NCBI RefSeq assembly: GCF_016905005.1
Contig: NZ_JADIKC010000003.1
Location: 941,630-1,005,629, forward strand
Direction of reading: 5' to 3'
Length of the DNA stretch: 64,000 nt
Source of the DNA: Dyella kyungheensis
Lineage (GTDB): Bacteria; Pseudomonadota; Gammaproteobacteria; Xanthomonadales; Rhodanobacteraceae
Each line of letters opens with the position of its first letter. Within the stretch, counting starts at the first letter, position 1. Position numbers and translations under genes: made by a program. The notes beneath the pieces were generated by a model. It was not told the origin of the DNA. It ran no database searches and was given only the letters and a program-made list of their open reading frames with translations. Shown in pieces: positions 26,372-35,504 of the stretch.

Positions 26372-26932
26372 ATGAACGTACTGGGGATTTCCGGCAGCCT
26401 GCGGCAGGCATCGTTCAATACCGCGTTGCTGCACGCGGCGCAGGAGCTTGCGCCGGCCGGGATGAACATCGTCATTCATCGCCTGCACGCGCTGCCGTTG
26501 TTCGACCAGGACGTGGAAGAGCAGGGCGATCCCGCTCCCGTGGCCGAGTTCAAGGATGCCATCGAGCGTGCCGACGGCCTGCTGTTCGCCTGTCCGGAAT
26601 ACAACGGCGGCATCACCGGCGTGCTGAAGAATGCGGTCGACTGGGCCTCGCGCCTGGGCAAGACCCGCAAGGTCGCGGCGCTCACCGGCAAGACCATCTG
26701 CATCATCGGAGCGAGCCCGGGCATCACCGGTACGGTACGGGCGCAAGACCAGCTTCGCCTGATCCTCCGCCGCGCGGGTGCGCGCAGCGAACCTCAGGGC
26801 GACGTGCTGGTGTTCCAGGCGCACACCAAGATCATCGAGGGGCGGCTGGCCGACGAGCGCACGCGGGAGGCGCTGGGTCGCCATCTCGCCGGCTTCGCCG
26901 AGCGGCTGGCGGCGACCGCGAAAGACTTCTGA
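26372..26932 (+). CDS. NAD(P)H-dependent FMN reductase (flavodoxin-like)
   Basis: This 186-residue flavodoxin-fold protein begins with the FMN-phosphate loop GISGSLRQASFNTALL and has the family motif CPEYNGGITGVLKNAVDWAS that contacts the isoalloxazine ring. Members (ChrR, YieF, SsuE, ArsH groups) reduce FMN, quinones or metal ions in the cytoplasm. The closest look is ChrR/YieF-type quinone or chromate reductase, but substrate cannot be read from sequence. It lies 40 bp after hpt and 20 bp before mtiP, so it is likely in the same transcript. Confidence 0.88.
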   Translation: MNVLGISGSLRQASFNTALLHAAQELAPAGMNIVIHRLHALPLFDQDVEEQGDPAPVAEFKDAIERADGLLFACPEYNGGITGVLKNAVDWASRLGKTRKVAALTGKTICIIGASPGITGTVRAQDQLRLILRRAGARSEPQGDVLVFQAHTKIIEGRLADERTREALGRHLAGFAERLAATAKDF

Positions 26933-26952
26933 ACTTTAAATAGGAACGCATC

Positions 26953-27696
26953 GTGAGCATCGATCTGGCTGTCATCGGCGGCAGCGGCTTGTACAACTTC
27001 CCCGGGCTGGAAAATTCCTCGCGCCATCGCATCGATACGCCGTTCGGCGCCGCCTCGGGCGACGTGGTGACCGGCGATTTCGCCGGCCGCAAGCTGGCCT
27101 TCCTGGCGCGCCATGGCGAGAGCCACACGGTGCCGCCGCATCGGGTGAACTACCGCGCCAACCTGTGGGCGTTGCATTCGCTGGGCGCTCGCAAGGTGAT
27201 CGGCGTCAACGCGGTGGGTGGGATTCGCGCCGACATGGGCCCCCGCGTGATCGTGGTGCCCGATCAGATCATCGACTACACCCATGGCCGCTACACGAGT
27301 TTTTGCGACGTGGAAGGTGCCGAGGTGCGCCATATCGATTTCAGCGAACCGTATACCGAGTCGCTGCGGCGCGAGCTGATCGATGCGGCTGCCAAGGCTG
27401 ACATCGCTGTCATTGACGGCGGTTGCTACGGTGCCACGCAAGGGCCTCGCCTCGAAACCCGGGCGGAGATCGCCCGCATGAAGCGCGACGGGTGCGATCT
27501 GGTCGGCATGACGGGCATGCCCGAGGCCGTGCTTGCCCGCGAACTGGAGCTGCCCTATGCCTGTCTGGCGCTGGTGGCGAACTTCGCCGCCGGTTGCGGC
27601 GACGAGGCCGAAATCAGCATCGAGGAAATCTTCGCCCACCTGGCGGCAGCCACGGCCGAGGTGCCTCGGATTCTGGGTCATTTGCTTAAAAGCTGA
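26953..27696 (+). CDS. mtiP: S-methyl-5'-thioinosine phosphorylase (MTAP/PNP family)
   Basis: This 247-residue phosphorylase cleaves methylthioinosine or a related nucleoside with phosphate. It begins with the nucleoside phosphorylase motif VIGGSGLY and has FLARHGESHTVPPHRVNYRA, NAVGGI, GATQGPRLETRAEI and DLVGMTGMPEAVLAREL. In Pseudomonas aeruginosa the orthologous protein beside nagZ (PA3004) was shown to prefer methylthioinosine, and here too the gene lies in the nagZ block, which supports MTIP over MTAP. The start is a GTG after AGGAA. Confidence 0.85.
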   Translation: MSIDLAVIGGSGLYNFPGLENSSRHRIDTPFGAASGDVVTGDFAGRKLAFLARHGESHTVPPHRVNYRANLWALHSLGARKVIGVNAVGGIRADMGPRVIVVPDQIIDYTHGRYTSFCDVEGAEVRHIDFSEPYTESLRRELIDAAAKADIAVIDGGCYGATQGPRLETRAEIARMKRDGCDLVGMTGMPEAVLARELELPYACLALVANFAAGCGDEAEISIEEIFAHLAAATAEVPRILGHLLKS

Positions 27697-27856
27697 GCAG
27701 CCGGTGGGGTTTTGATCGTGTCAAAGCTCCCCCTGTATTGCGCTTTGGCATAAAACATGTTGATACTTCCGTTGTGCCAGGGGCGGCGGACCAAGGGGTC
27801 AAGGTGGTTCAGCGCTTACCGTGGTGCATCCAGTCCATGATTCAGAGGTTCACGCA

Positions 27857-28063
27857 ATGCGTTTCGGTACGGTCAAGTGGTTCAACGACGCCAAGGGTTT
27901 CGGCTTCATCGCGCCTGAGGACGGTGGGGAGGACGTGTTCGTCCACTTTTCGGCAATCAACTCCAAGGGCTTCCGTAGCCTGCAGGAAGGTCAGCGCGTG
28001 AAGTTCGAAGTCACCACGGGCCCGAAGGGCGCCCAGGCTTCGGGCGTCGAAATCGCCGGCTAA
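27857..28063 (+). CDS. Cold-shock protein (CspA family)
   Basis: This 68-residue OB-fold protein binds single-stranded RNA and DNA. RNP1 is KGFGFIAP and RNP2 is VFVHFSAI, and it starts [15 protein letters not shown] longer in-frame opening upstream is ignored because it precedes the universal Csp start. The gene has a 160-bp untranslated leader, usual for cold-shock genes with RNA-structure control, and its own strong terminator, so it is monocistronic. Whether it is cold-induced cannot be told. Confidence 0.95.
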   Translation: MRFGTVKWFNDAKGFGFIAPEDGGEDVFVHFSAINSKGFRSLQEGQRVKFEVTTGPKGAQASGVEIAG

Positions 28064-28103
28064 TGTCGGCGAACCGGCGCCTGCGCCGGTCATCGATGTG
28101 AGG

Positions 28104-28140
28104 AAGCCCCGCGTCGCAAGGCGCGGGGCTTTCTTTTTTT
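28104..28140 (+). terminator. Rho-independent terminator of the cold-shock gene
   Basis: AAGCCCCGCG and CGCGGGGCTT form a 10-bp stem around an 8-nt loop and lead into TCTTTTTTTTT. It is one of the strongest terminators in the window. Confidence 0.95.
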
Positions 28141-28161
28141 TGTCTTTGGGGTGGAGATGCG

Positions 28162-29187
28162 ATGACGGATCGTAGAGGGTTTCTCAAGGCTTCCGTGCTG
28201 GGGGCTTCGGCAGTGGCACTGGCCGGCGGCGCACATGCGTTGACCGGTGCGAGCGGGACGAACAAGGGCAACACCGGTGCGCGCGTGATCTCGACCTGGG
28301 ATTTCGGCGTGGCCGCCAACCAGGCCGCGTGGGGCGTGCTGTCCAAGGGCGGCAACGCGCTGGATGCGGTCGAGGCGGGCGTGATGATTCCCGAGGCCGA
28401 CCTCAAGAATCACAGCGTGGGTCGTGCCGGCTATCCGGACCGCGACGGCCATGTGTCGCTGGACGCCAGCATCATGGACGCCGATGGCAGCTGCGGCGCG
28501 GTGGCCGCGCTGGAGCACATCGCGCATCCGATCCAGGTGGCGCGCCGCGTGATGGAGCGCACGCCGCACGTCTTGCTGGTGGGCGATGGCGCCCTGCAGT
28601 TCGCGCTGGAGCAGGGCTTTCCCCGGGAAGAACTGCTGACGCCCGAATCCGAGGCGGCCTGGAAGGAGTGGCTGAAGACGGCGCACTACCAGCCGTCGGC
28701 CAACAGCGAGGTGCGCGACTACGGCAAGACCGGCATGCCGGGCGGCAAGGACAACCACGACACCATCGGCATGCTGGCCATCGATGCCAACGGCCGCCTG
28801 GCCGGTGCCTGCACCACCAGCGGCATGGCGTGGAAGATGCGCGGACGCGTGGGCGACAGCCCCATCATCGGTGCCGGCCTGTACGTCGACGGCGATGTCG
28901 GTGGGGCGACCTCGACCGGCGTGGGCGAGGAAGTGATCCGCAACGTCGGCAGCTTCCTGGTGGTGGAGTTGATGCGCCATGGCCGCTCGCCGCAGGACGC
29001 CTGCCGCGAGGCGGTGATGCGTATCGTCAAGCGTCGGCCTGCGGCGTCTAAGGATCTGCAGGTGGGCTTCCTCGCCATGAACAAGCATGGCGAAGTGGGC
29101 GCGTTCGCGATCCAGTCGGGCTTCTCCTATGCGGTCTGCGATGCGACCAAGCAGGACGGCCTGATCCCCTCCAAGAGCGTGTACTGA
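28162..29187 (+). CDS. Tat-exported N4-(beta-N-acetylglucosaminyl)-L-asparaginase
   Basis: This 341-residue Ntn-hydrolase cleaves the GlcNAc-Asn bond left after N-glycan trimming. The N-terminus has a twin-arginine motif DRRGFLKASVLG and a hydrophobic stretch ending AHA, so it is exported folded to the periplasm. The autocleavage site is in GKDNHDTIGMLA, with Thr201 becoming the catalytic N-terminal residue of the beta subunit. HVSLDASIMD and MRGRVGDSPIIGAGLY are family segments. The stop shares a base with the start of cutC. Related isoaspartyl peptidases lack the HDT context, so glycosylasparaginase is preferred. Confidence 0.9.
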   Translation: MTDRRGFLKASVLGASAVALAGGAHALTGASGTNKGNTGARVISTWDFGVAANQAAWGVLSKGGNALDAVEAGVMIPEADLKNHSVGRAGYPDRDGHVSLDASIMDADGSCGAVAALEHIAHPIQVARRVMERTPHVLLVGDGALQFALEQGFPREELLTPESEAAWKEWLKTAHYQPSANSEVRDYGKTGMPGGKDNHDTIGMLAIDANGRLAGACTTSGMAWKMRGRVGDSPIIGAGLYVDGDVGGATSTGVGEEVIRNVGSFLVVELMRHGRSPQDACREAVMRIVKRRPAASKDLQVGFLAMNKHGEVGAFAIQSGFSYAVCDATKQDGLIPSKSVY

Positions 29188-29921
29188 TGGCAAGACGGCT
29201 GCTCGAGGTCGCTGCCAATTCGCTGGCATCCGCGCTGGCCGCGCAGGCGGGCGGCGCGGACCGGGTGGAGTTGTGCACCGGCCTGGAGCTGGGCGGGCTC
29301 ACGCCGTCCATGGCGCAGATCGCCCAGGTGCGCGAGCGCCTGAGCATCCCGCTGTACGTGCTGATCCGCCCGCGTGCCGGCGACTTCCTCTACAACGACG
29401 ACGAGCTGGACGTGATGCAGCACGACATCGAGACCTGCCTTTCGCTGGGTTGCGATGGCGTGGTGTTCGGCGTGCTCGATGCGGATGCGCGCGTCGATCT
29501 GGCGCGCTGCAAACCGCTGCTTTCGGCGGCGGGCGGCATGGGCGTGACCTTCCATCGCGCGTTCGACATGGCGCGCGATCTGCCTCGGGCGTTGGAAGAT
29601 GTCGTGGCCCTGGGGGCGGAGCGCGTGCTTACCTCCGGTGGTGCGGTATCTGCGATCACCGGTGCCGATACGATCCACCAGCTGATCGAGCAGGCCGCTG
29701 GCCGCATCGTGGTGATGCCGGGTGCGGGCGTGCGGGCTACGAATATCGCTGGGCTCGCGCAGGCGACCGGCGCCTCGGAGATCCACGCCTCGGCCAAGGG
29801 CGTGCTGCCCTCGGGCATGCATTGGAGCAATCCGGCCTTGACCGACATGGCCTCGGGCGAGGTCCGCAGCGACGTGGACGAAGTGCATGCCCTGGTAGCC
29901 GCGCTCCACTCGCCAGCCTGA
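29187..29921 (+). CDS. cutC: CutC family protein
   Basis: This 244-residue TIM-barrel protein carries the CutC hallmarks: LLEVAANSLASALAAQAGGA, ADRVELCTGLELGGLTPS, VLIRPRAGDFLYNDDE, GVTFHRAFDMARD and RVLTSGGA. CutC was named for copper tolerance in E. coli, but a direct copper role is disputed. The 1-bp stop/start overlap with the glycosylasparaginase gene ties it to that enzyme and suggests a role in glycan or amino-sugar metabolism. No copper resistance genes are nearby. The catalytic reaction is unknown. Confidence 0.92.
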   Translation: MARRLLEVAANSLASALAAQAGGADRVELCTGLELGGLTPSMAQIAQVRERLSIPLYVLIRPRAGDFLYNDDELDVMQHDIETCLSLGCDGVVFGVLDADARVDLARCKPLLSAAGGMGVTFHRAFDMARDLPRALEDVVALGAERVLTSGGAVSAITGADTIHQLIEQAAGRIVVMPGAGVRATNIAGLAQATGASEIHASAKGVLPSGMHWSNPALTDMASGEVRSDVDEVHALVAALHSPA

Positions 29922-30057
29922 TTCGCTGTCATTCAGGCCGATGGCGCCGTAAGCTCGACCCCGCATCCCCCATCTTCGAGAGAGTCCATGGCATGGACGA
30001 GCGGAGCGGCAGGCGAGGTGTTCGAGCGGCGCTGACCCTGGCGCTGGGCGTGCGGCC

Positions 30058-31236
30058 ATGAGTGCGCCGCAGGAGGCCGCCGCCTCGGCGACGCTCGTCC
30101 TGCGCCGCTGGCCTCGTTTGCTGTCCACCGCCGCGGTCATCGTGGCCGCCACCATCTTTGGGCTGAGCTACAGCCTCTCCGCGCCGCTGATCGCCATGAG
30201 CCTGGCGGCAAGCGGGCATTCCGGCAGCTACATCGGCCTCAACGCGGCCATGCATGCATTGGGCGTGTTGTTGATCGCACCTGCCATGCCGACCCTCGCC
30301 GCACGCTTCGGCGCACGGACGCTGGCCGTGGCGGCCCTGGTGGTCACGGCCGTCGTGCTGGCGGCGTTCGCGCGGGTCACCGAGGTGACATGGTGGTTTC
30401 CGATGCGCGTGGTGCTGGGCATGGCGGCCGAAGTCTTGTTCGTGATGTCGGAAACCTGGACCAACGTGCTCAGCACGGAACAGGCGCGCGGTCGCACCAT
30501 GGCCGTCTATACCGCCGCGTTGTCGCTGGGCATGGTGCTGGGGCCGGCCTTGCTTTCGGTGCTCGGCGTGGATGCGGGTGCCTATCTCGCTGGCGCGGCC
30601 ATCGCGCTGGCCGCGGTGGCATTCATCCTGCCGCCCTGGGTGGTGGCTCCGCAGCGAAGTGTGCCCGAGCGGGCGCAGCCCCTGCGTTATATACGCCTGG
30701 CGCCGATTGCCCTGGCCACCACCGTATTGAACGCGGGCGTGGAGACCGCGGGACTTTCCTTCATCTCGTTGTATGCCACGCAACTGGGCTGGACCGAAGC
30801 GCGCGCCATGCAGCTGATCTCCGTGCTGATGCTTGGCGCCATCGTGTTGCAGTTGCCCATTGGCTGGCTGGCGGACAAGGTCGACAAGCGGCGCCTGGTG
30901 CTGGCGCTGGCCGCGATTTCGGCGGTAGCGGCGTTGTTCTGGCCGTTCGCATTGCGCGAAACCTGGCTGGCGTTCGCCGTGGTGTTCGTGTGGGGCGGAC
31001 TGTTCGTCGGCATCTACACCGTGATGCTGGCGATGGTGGGCAGTCGTTTCCAGGGCAACGATCTGGTCGGCGTCTACGCAGTGATGGGGTTGGCCTGGGG
31101 CCTGGGCGCGCTGGTGGGGCCGACACTCGCGGGCGTGGCGATGGGCGTGAATGCGCTGTTCGGCTTGCCGGGGATCATTGCGCTGGGCTGCGCTGTATTC
31201 GCGGTGTTCCTTGCCAGGTCGCGCAGCGAAACTTGA
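30058..31236 (+). CDS. Major facilitator superfamily transporter
   Basis: This 392-residue protein has the pattern of 12 membrane helices. The loop motif between helices 2 and 3 is degenerate, while the central repeat GWLADKVDKRRLVL between helices 8 and 9 matches the MFS pattern well. The layout resembles YcaD-type drug or sugar efflux proteins. The conserved ETWTNVLSTEQARGRTMAVY segment is characteristic of that YcaD-like group. The substrate is unknown. It lies 136 bp after cutC, which might allow co-transcription, but transport of a glycan product is speculation. Confidence 0.85.
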   Translation: MSAPQEAAASATLVLRRWPRLLSTAAVIVAATIFGLSYSLSAPLIAMSLAASGHSGSYIGLNAAMHALGVLLIAPAMPTLAARFGARTLAVAALVVTAVVLAAFARVTEVTWWFPMRVVLGMAAEVLFVMSETWTNVLSTEQARGRTMAVYTAALSLGMVLGPALLSVLGVDAGAYLAGAAIALAAVAFILPPWVVAPQRSVPERAQPLRYIRLAPIALATTVLNAGVETAGLSFISLYATQLGWTEARAMQLISVLMLGAIVLQLPIGWLADKVDKRRLVLALAAISAVAALFWPFALRETWLAFAVVFVWGGLFVGIYTVMLAMVGSRFQGNDLVGVYAVMGLAWGLGALVGPTLAGVAMGVNALFGLPGIIALGCAVFAVFLARSRSET

Positions 31237-31279
31237 GCGGCGCTGCGTCCGCAGGTGGTTCGAACGATGGAGTCGTCAC

Positions 31280-32644
31280 ATGGTGCAGTTGGGTTTGCTT
31301 CTGTTGGGCAGCGATTTCATCCGGCGGCGCTGGCTGATTCTGGCCATTGGTGGCATTGCCTGGGCGGCGTTGGGCGTGGCGATCTTCATCGACGCGCTGG
31401 ACAACGTGCTGTATTTCCCGGTGCATGTGTTCGGCTATCTGCTGGTGGTGGAGGCGGTGGTGACGCTGGCGGTGTCGTCGCCCAGGCCTGGCACCTCGGC
31501 GGCGTTGCGCAAGGCGCGTGGCGTGGTGTTCCTGATTCTCGGCCTGTTGATCGTCGACCCGCATCATGCGGCGAGCGTGATCCTGGCGATGGCGTTTGGC
31601 CTCGCGTTTCTGGTCGACGGCATCTTTCGCATCGCGGCGGCGCTGGTGGTGCGCTTTCGCGGTTGGCGACTGTCGTTACTCACCGGTCTGCTCGAGGTGG
31701 GCTTTGCCGTTTTCATGGTCGAGCCCTATCCCACCTTCTACGCGGGCACGGTGCCGTATTGCATCGGCATGGGCCTGTTCCTCTCCGGTTGTGGCATGTT
31801 CCGGCAGGCCTGGCGACTGAAGAAACTGCCCGATCACGCCGTGCTTTCCTGGCTATTGATGCGCGACGTATCGGTCGCCGACGCAGGCTTCACGCCCGAA
31901 CCGTTGGACGATGTCGCGGGCGATCTGGTGGTTTACGTATGGACGCCCACTGGCTCCGTCGAAGACGCCGTGCCGCAGCCGCTGGTAGATCGCTATATCG
32001 CGGCAGTGGATGCGAAGGGCGTGATCTCTACGGGGCACGCGGCGTTGGGATGTCCGCCCGGGGTGTATGTCAGTCATTATCCGGCGGTCGAAATCGATCG
32101 CTCCAGCGGCGACTTCACCCGCATGCTGCGCGCCACGGCCATCAACGACGTGCCCGGAAAATTCCAGCCCAGTTACGCGGAGGAATCGGCAGGTTGGTGC
32201 GAATCGAACGCCGAAGTGCGTTTCGACCGCTACGACCGCCAGCGCCTGCTGGCGTTTTGGAAGCGCTACCGCGAAGACACCACCTACAACCTCACCAATC
32301 GCAATTGCAGCAGCACCGTGGCGCATTGCCTGGAGGCTGCATTGGAAGGGGCGTCGGCAAAACGCGGCTTCCTGCGCACCATGATCAATCCGGAACTATG
32401 GGTGGCGGCGCAATTGCGCAAACGCGCCGAGGCGATGGCGTGGACGCCCGGATTTGTGCTCGATTACGCGCGCGCCCTCAAGGCTGCCATCCATCCCACG
32501 CCGCTGGGCTGGTACACGCTGGTCGCCTCGATCAAGCGCTTCTGGCGCTACGCGCGGATGATCCGTCGCGGCGAGCCGATGAGTGACTCGTCGTTGGGAG
32601 ACAAGGCGAACACCCGCGCTGCGCGCAAGCGTTCGATTGAGTGA
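31280..32644 (+). CDS. HdeD-like membrane domain fused to a His/Cys hydrolase-like domain
   Basis: The first 190 residues of this 454-residue protein hold about six membrane helices arranged as in HdeD/DUF308 proteins (RRRWLILAIGGIAWAALGVA; ARGVVFLILGLLIV; GMGLFLSGCGMF). A soluble C-terminal region (about 215-440) has His253 in STGHAALG and Cys343 in YNLTNRNCSSTVAHCLE. His before Cys, in GHAAL and YNLxxxNC contexts, resembles permuted papain-like thiol domains (DUF4105 and LRAT-like proteins), suggesting a membrane-anchored peptidase, amidase or acyltransferase. The topology prediction needs checking. The ATG at 31280 begins the membrane domain. Its substrate and role are unknown. Confidence 0.65.
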   Translation: MVQLGLLLLGSDFIRRRWLILAIGGIAWAALGVAIFIDALDNVLYFPVHVFGYLLVVEAVVTLAVSSPRPGTSAALRKARGVVFLILGLLIVDPHHAASVILAMAFGLAFLVDGIFRIAAALVVRFRGWRLSLLTGLLEVGFAVFMVEPYPTFYAGTVPYCIGMGLFLSGCGMFRQAWRLKKLPDHAVLSWLLMRDVSVADAGFTPEPLDDVAGDLVVYVWTPTGSVEDAVPQPLVDRYIAAVDAKGVISTGHAALGCPPGVYVSHYPAVEIDRSSGDFTRMLRATAINDVPGKFQPSYAEESAGWCESNAEVRFDRYDRQRLLAFWKRYREDTTYNLTNRNCSSTVAHCLEAALEGASAKRGFLRTMINPELWVAAQLRKRAEAMAWTPGFVLDYARALKAAIHPTPLGWYTLVASIKRFWRYARMIRRGEPMSDSSLGDKANTRAARKRSIE

Positions 32645-32743
32645 AACGAGGGGCCGTGCATCGGAAGAGCGCGCCACGGATTGCTCCGATGGTATGACTC
32701 ATGCTCTTATGCCGCGAGCCTTCACACCACAGGATGTGATTCC

Positions 32744-33661
32744 ATGTCGCTTGCCCGCTTGTTCTTGCCCGCAATTTTTTGCGTGAGCGCAGCTGGTTTG
32801 TCTGTTTCCGAGTCCGCGCATGCAGGCGAAGTAGTTGCACCGCAGGCCTGCGCCAAGACGAGTGCGGTGCGCGATATCAAGGATGCGGCGAAACGCATCG
32901 AATGTTTGGGTGCCTCGCGACGACTTTGGATCGTTGGCGAGATACACGGCACGCGCGAGACTCCACAGCTGGTGGAGGCGCTGGTCGATCAACAATCCGC
33001 AAAAGGGAACGTAACGCTGGCGTTGGAAATTCCAACGTTCGAACAGCCTGCACTCGATGCCTACCTGGTCTCCGCCGGTTCCGCGGCAGACAGAAACAAA
33101 TGGCTCGAGACGACCTTTTGGAGCCGCATGCATGATGGTCGGAGCAGCCAGGCCATGCTGCAGCTCGTCGATCGCGTCAAAAGCTGGCGCGACCAGGGGC
33201 GTCATATCGAGATCGTTGCAGCAGGAGAGCCGGATTACGATGAGGCGGCGATCCAGAGGGCAGGTGGCGTGGCGCCGTACAAAGACAGCGGCATGGCATC
33301 GGAGATCAGGCAAGCCCTCGACCGGGGCGCGCCCGTCATTGCGCTGATGGGGAATTTCCACGCCGACTATAAGGACTTGAGCCCACTACCTCGTCCAACG
33401 GATACAGGACCGTCCGTGGTCGAGCGGCTGTCCGCTGCGTCACCGCTGCTCATCTGGGTCACTGCGGCGCAAGGGCAAGCCTGGGATTGCCAAGGAAATA
33501 ACGACTGCGGCGCGAAGGGCTTCCGTGATGGCGGCGCCGCTATCGCACACCCTGAGGTAGATGCTGCGCCGCAGTCATCGGCGCAAGTGGCGGTCGTCAA
33601 GCTGAGACTTCCCGCATTTACTCCATCCGAGCCTGCGGTGAAGGCTCCAGAGTCGAACTGA
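32744..33661 (+). CDS. Secreted ChaN/EreA-like protein
   Basis: This 305-residue protein has a Sec signal peptide ending SESAHAG. Its core motifs LWIVGEIHGTRETPQLVEAL, LALEIPTFEQ and PVIALMGNFHADYKDL (Glu, His and Glu in strand-end positions, then a later His) recall the EreA/ChaN/Tiki-like fold. In that fold such residues bind metal or haem or catalyse hydrolysis. I cannot assign a substrate. A WDCQGNNDCGAKGF segment could form a disulfide, consistent with a periplasmic location. Its stop is 5 bp from that of the convergent ABC transporter gene. The ATG at 32744 is chosen because it begins the signal peptide. Confidence 0.6.
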   Translation: MSLARLFLPAIFCVSAAGLSVSESAHAGEVVAPQACAKTSAVRDIKDAAKRIECLGASRRLWIVGEIHGTRETPQLVEALVDQQSAKGNVTLALEIPTFEQPALDAYLVSAGSAADRNKWLETTFWSRMHDGRSSQAMLQLVDRVKSWRDQGRHIEIVAAGEPDYDEAAIQRAGGVAPYKDSGMASEIRQALDRGAPVIALMGNFHADYKDLSPLPRPTDTGPSVVERLSAASPLLIWVTAAQGQAWDCQGNNDCGAKGFRDGGAAIAHPEVDAAPQSSAQVAVVKLRLPAFTPSEPAVKAPESN

Positions 33662-33666
33662 CGGAC

Positions 33667-35436
33667 TCAAGCCGTGAACTGCAACCTCGCCAGCTCCGCA
33701 TAGAGACCGCCTTCGGCCAGCAGGCTTTGATGCGTGCCCTGGGCCACGATGCGGCCGCCGTCCATCACCACGATGCGATCCGCGCGCTGCACGGTGGCCA
33801 GGCGGTGGGCGATGACAATGGTGGTGCGTCCTTTTTCGAGACGCTCCAGCGCCTGCTGGATGGCGGCTTCGGATTGGGCATCGAGCGCGGACGTCGCTTC
33901 GTCCAACAGCAGTAGCGGCGCATCGCGCAGAATGGCGCGGGCGATGGCGATGCGCTGGCGTTGGCCGCCGGACAGACGCACGCCGCGCTCGCCGAGTTCC
34001 TCGCCGTAGCCTTTGCTCATCGCCATGATGAAGTCGTTCGCTTCGGCGGCGCGGGCGGCATCGCGCACTTCCTCCTCGTCGGCATCCTGGCGGCCGAAGC
34101 GGATGTTGTCGGCCGCGCTGCCGCCGAAGATCACCGTTTCCTGCGGTACCAGCGCGATGGCGCCGCGCAACTCGGGCAGGGCGAGTGCGCGCAGGTCGAT
34201 GCCGTCGAGCGTGATACGTCCCGTCTGCGGATCGTAGAAGCGCAGCAGCAAGGCGAACACGGTGCTCTTGCCCGCGCCCGAGGGCCCGACCAGCGCCACG
34301 GTTTCGCCGGGGCGAATGCTCAGGTCGAAGTCGTGCAGCGCGGGCGCGTAAGGTCGGGACGGGTAATGGAACTGGATGTGTTCGAAGCGCAACGCGCCTT
34401 CCATCGGGCGGGGCAGGTGCGTGGGCTGCGCCGGGCTGGTGATCTCGGCGCGCTCCTCGAACAGTTCGCCGATGCGCTCCATGGCACCGGCCGCACGCAG
34501 CACGTCGCCCCATACTTCGGAAAGGCCGGCGAGCGAGCCGGCCGCCAGGAAAGCGTAGATCACGAACTGGGTGAGCACGCCGACGTCGAGCGTGCCGGCC
34601 AGCACATCGCGTGCGCCCGCCCACAGCACCAGCGCAATGGCGCCGAAGAACAGCACGATCACGGTGGCGGTGAGGATCGAGCGCATGCCGATGCGGCTGC
34701 GTGCGGTGGCCAGCGCGCGTGCGATGGCGCCGCCGTAACGCGCGCTTTCGATGTCTTCGCGCGCATAGGCTTTCACTGCCGGCGCGGCGTTGAGCGTTTC
34801 GTTGGCGATGGCGGCGGCATCGGCAAGACGATCCTGGCTGGCGCGCGAAAGCTTCTGCACGCGGCGGCCGAACACCAGGATCGGCAGCATCACCGCGGGA
34901 ATCACCAAGGCGGTCAGGCCGGCCAGGCGCGGACTGGTGAACACCATCATGGCGGTGGCGCCCAGCAGCATCACGGCACTGCGCAGTGCCACCGAAATGC
35001 CCGAACCGATCAAGGCCTGGATCACTTCGGTATCGGTACCCAGGCGTGAAATGAGTTCGCCCACGCGGCTGCGTTCGAAGAAGCCCACGTCGAGCCGGAT
35101 CACATGCGCATAAAGATCCGAGCGCAGCGAAGCCAGCGAGCGCTCGCCCAGCAGCGCGATGCAGTAGTAGCGGGCGGCAGTGGCGAAGGCCAGCACCAGG
35201 GCCACGCCGAACAGGCCCAGGAAGGTGGCGTTGATGGTGGCCAGGCTGGAATTGCCAAAGCCCTGGTCGATCATGTGGCGTACGGCGATGGGCAGCACCA
35301 GGGTGGCGCTCGAGGAGATCGCCAGGAAGACCAGCCAGCCCACGGCGAGTTTGCGATGCGGTCGCACGAAAGGCCACAGCCGCAGCAGGCTGCCAAGGCG
35401 GCGCGAGGGGCGCTGGGTGTCGGCGGTATCGCTCAT
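33667..35436 (-). CDS. ABC exporter half-transporter (MsbA/BmrA-like)
   Basis: This 589-residue protein joins six membrane helices (residues about 20-320) to an ATPase domain (about 345-585). Walker A is GPSGAGKST, the signature is LSGGQRQRIAIARA, Walker B is LLLLDEATSALD, and the switch His is in TTIVIAHRLATVQRAD. It would work as a homodimer that exports lipids or drugs using ATP. The layout suits MsbA, LmrA or BmrA; I see nothing specific to lipid A, so substrate is open. It follows the YigZ gene on the same strand by 68 bp. Confidence 0.9.
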   Translation of the reverse strand: MSDTADTQRPSRRLGSLLRLWPFVRPHRKLAVGWLVFLAISSSATLVLPIAVRHMIDQGFGNSSLATINATFLGLFGVALVLAFATAARYYCIALLGERSLASLRSDLYAHVIRLDVGFFERSRVGELISRLGTDTEVIQALIGSGISVALRSAVMLLGATAMMVFTSPRLAGLTALVIPAVMLPILVFGRRVQKLSRASQDRLADAAAIANETLNAAPAVKAYAREDIESARYGGAIARALATARSRIGMRSILTATVIVLFFGAIALVLWAGARDVLAGTLDVGVLTQFVIYAFLAAGSLAGLSEVWGDVLRAAGAMERIGELFEERAEITSPAQPTHLPRPMEGALRFEHIQFHYPSRPYAPALHDFDLSIRPGETVALVGPSGAGKSTVFALLLRFYDPQTGRITLDGIDLRALALPELRGAIALVPQETVIFGGSAADNIRFGRQDADEEEVRDAARAAEANDFIMAMSKGYGEELGERGVRLSGGQRQRIAIARAILRDAPLLLLDEATSALDAQSEAAIQQALERLEKGRTTIVIAHRLATVQRADRIVVMDGGRIVAQGTHQSLLAEGGLYAELARLQFTA

Positions 35437-35504
35437 GGGTTCTCGTCGTCGGCATCCGCGCCGGTTGGCGCATGGGGTCTAAGGTGGGGCGGTTCGTGCC
35501 CGAT

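Noticed and set aside
27711-27725. TTTGA-TCGTG-TCAAA palindrome upstream of the cold-shock gene, resembling an FNR box
   Set aside because: The half-sites are 1 bp too close for a TTGAT-N4-ATCAA site, and one half lacks the A; treated as chance or as part of the leader structure.
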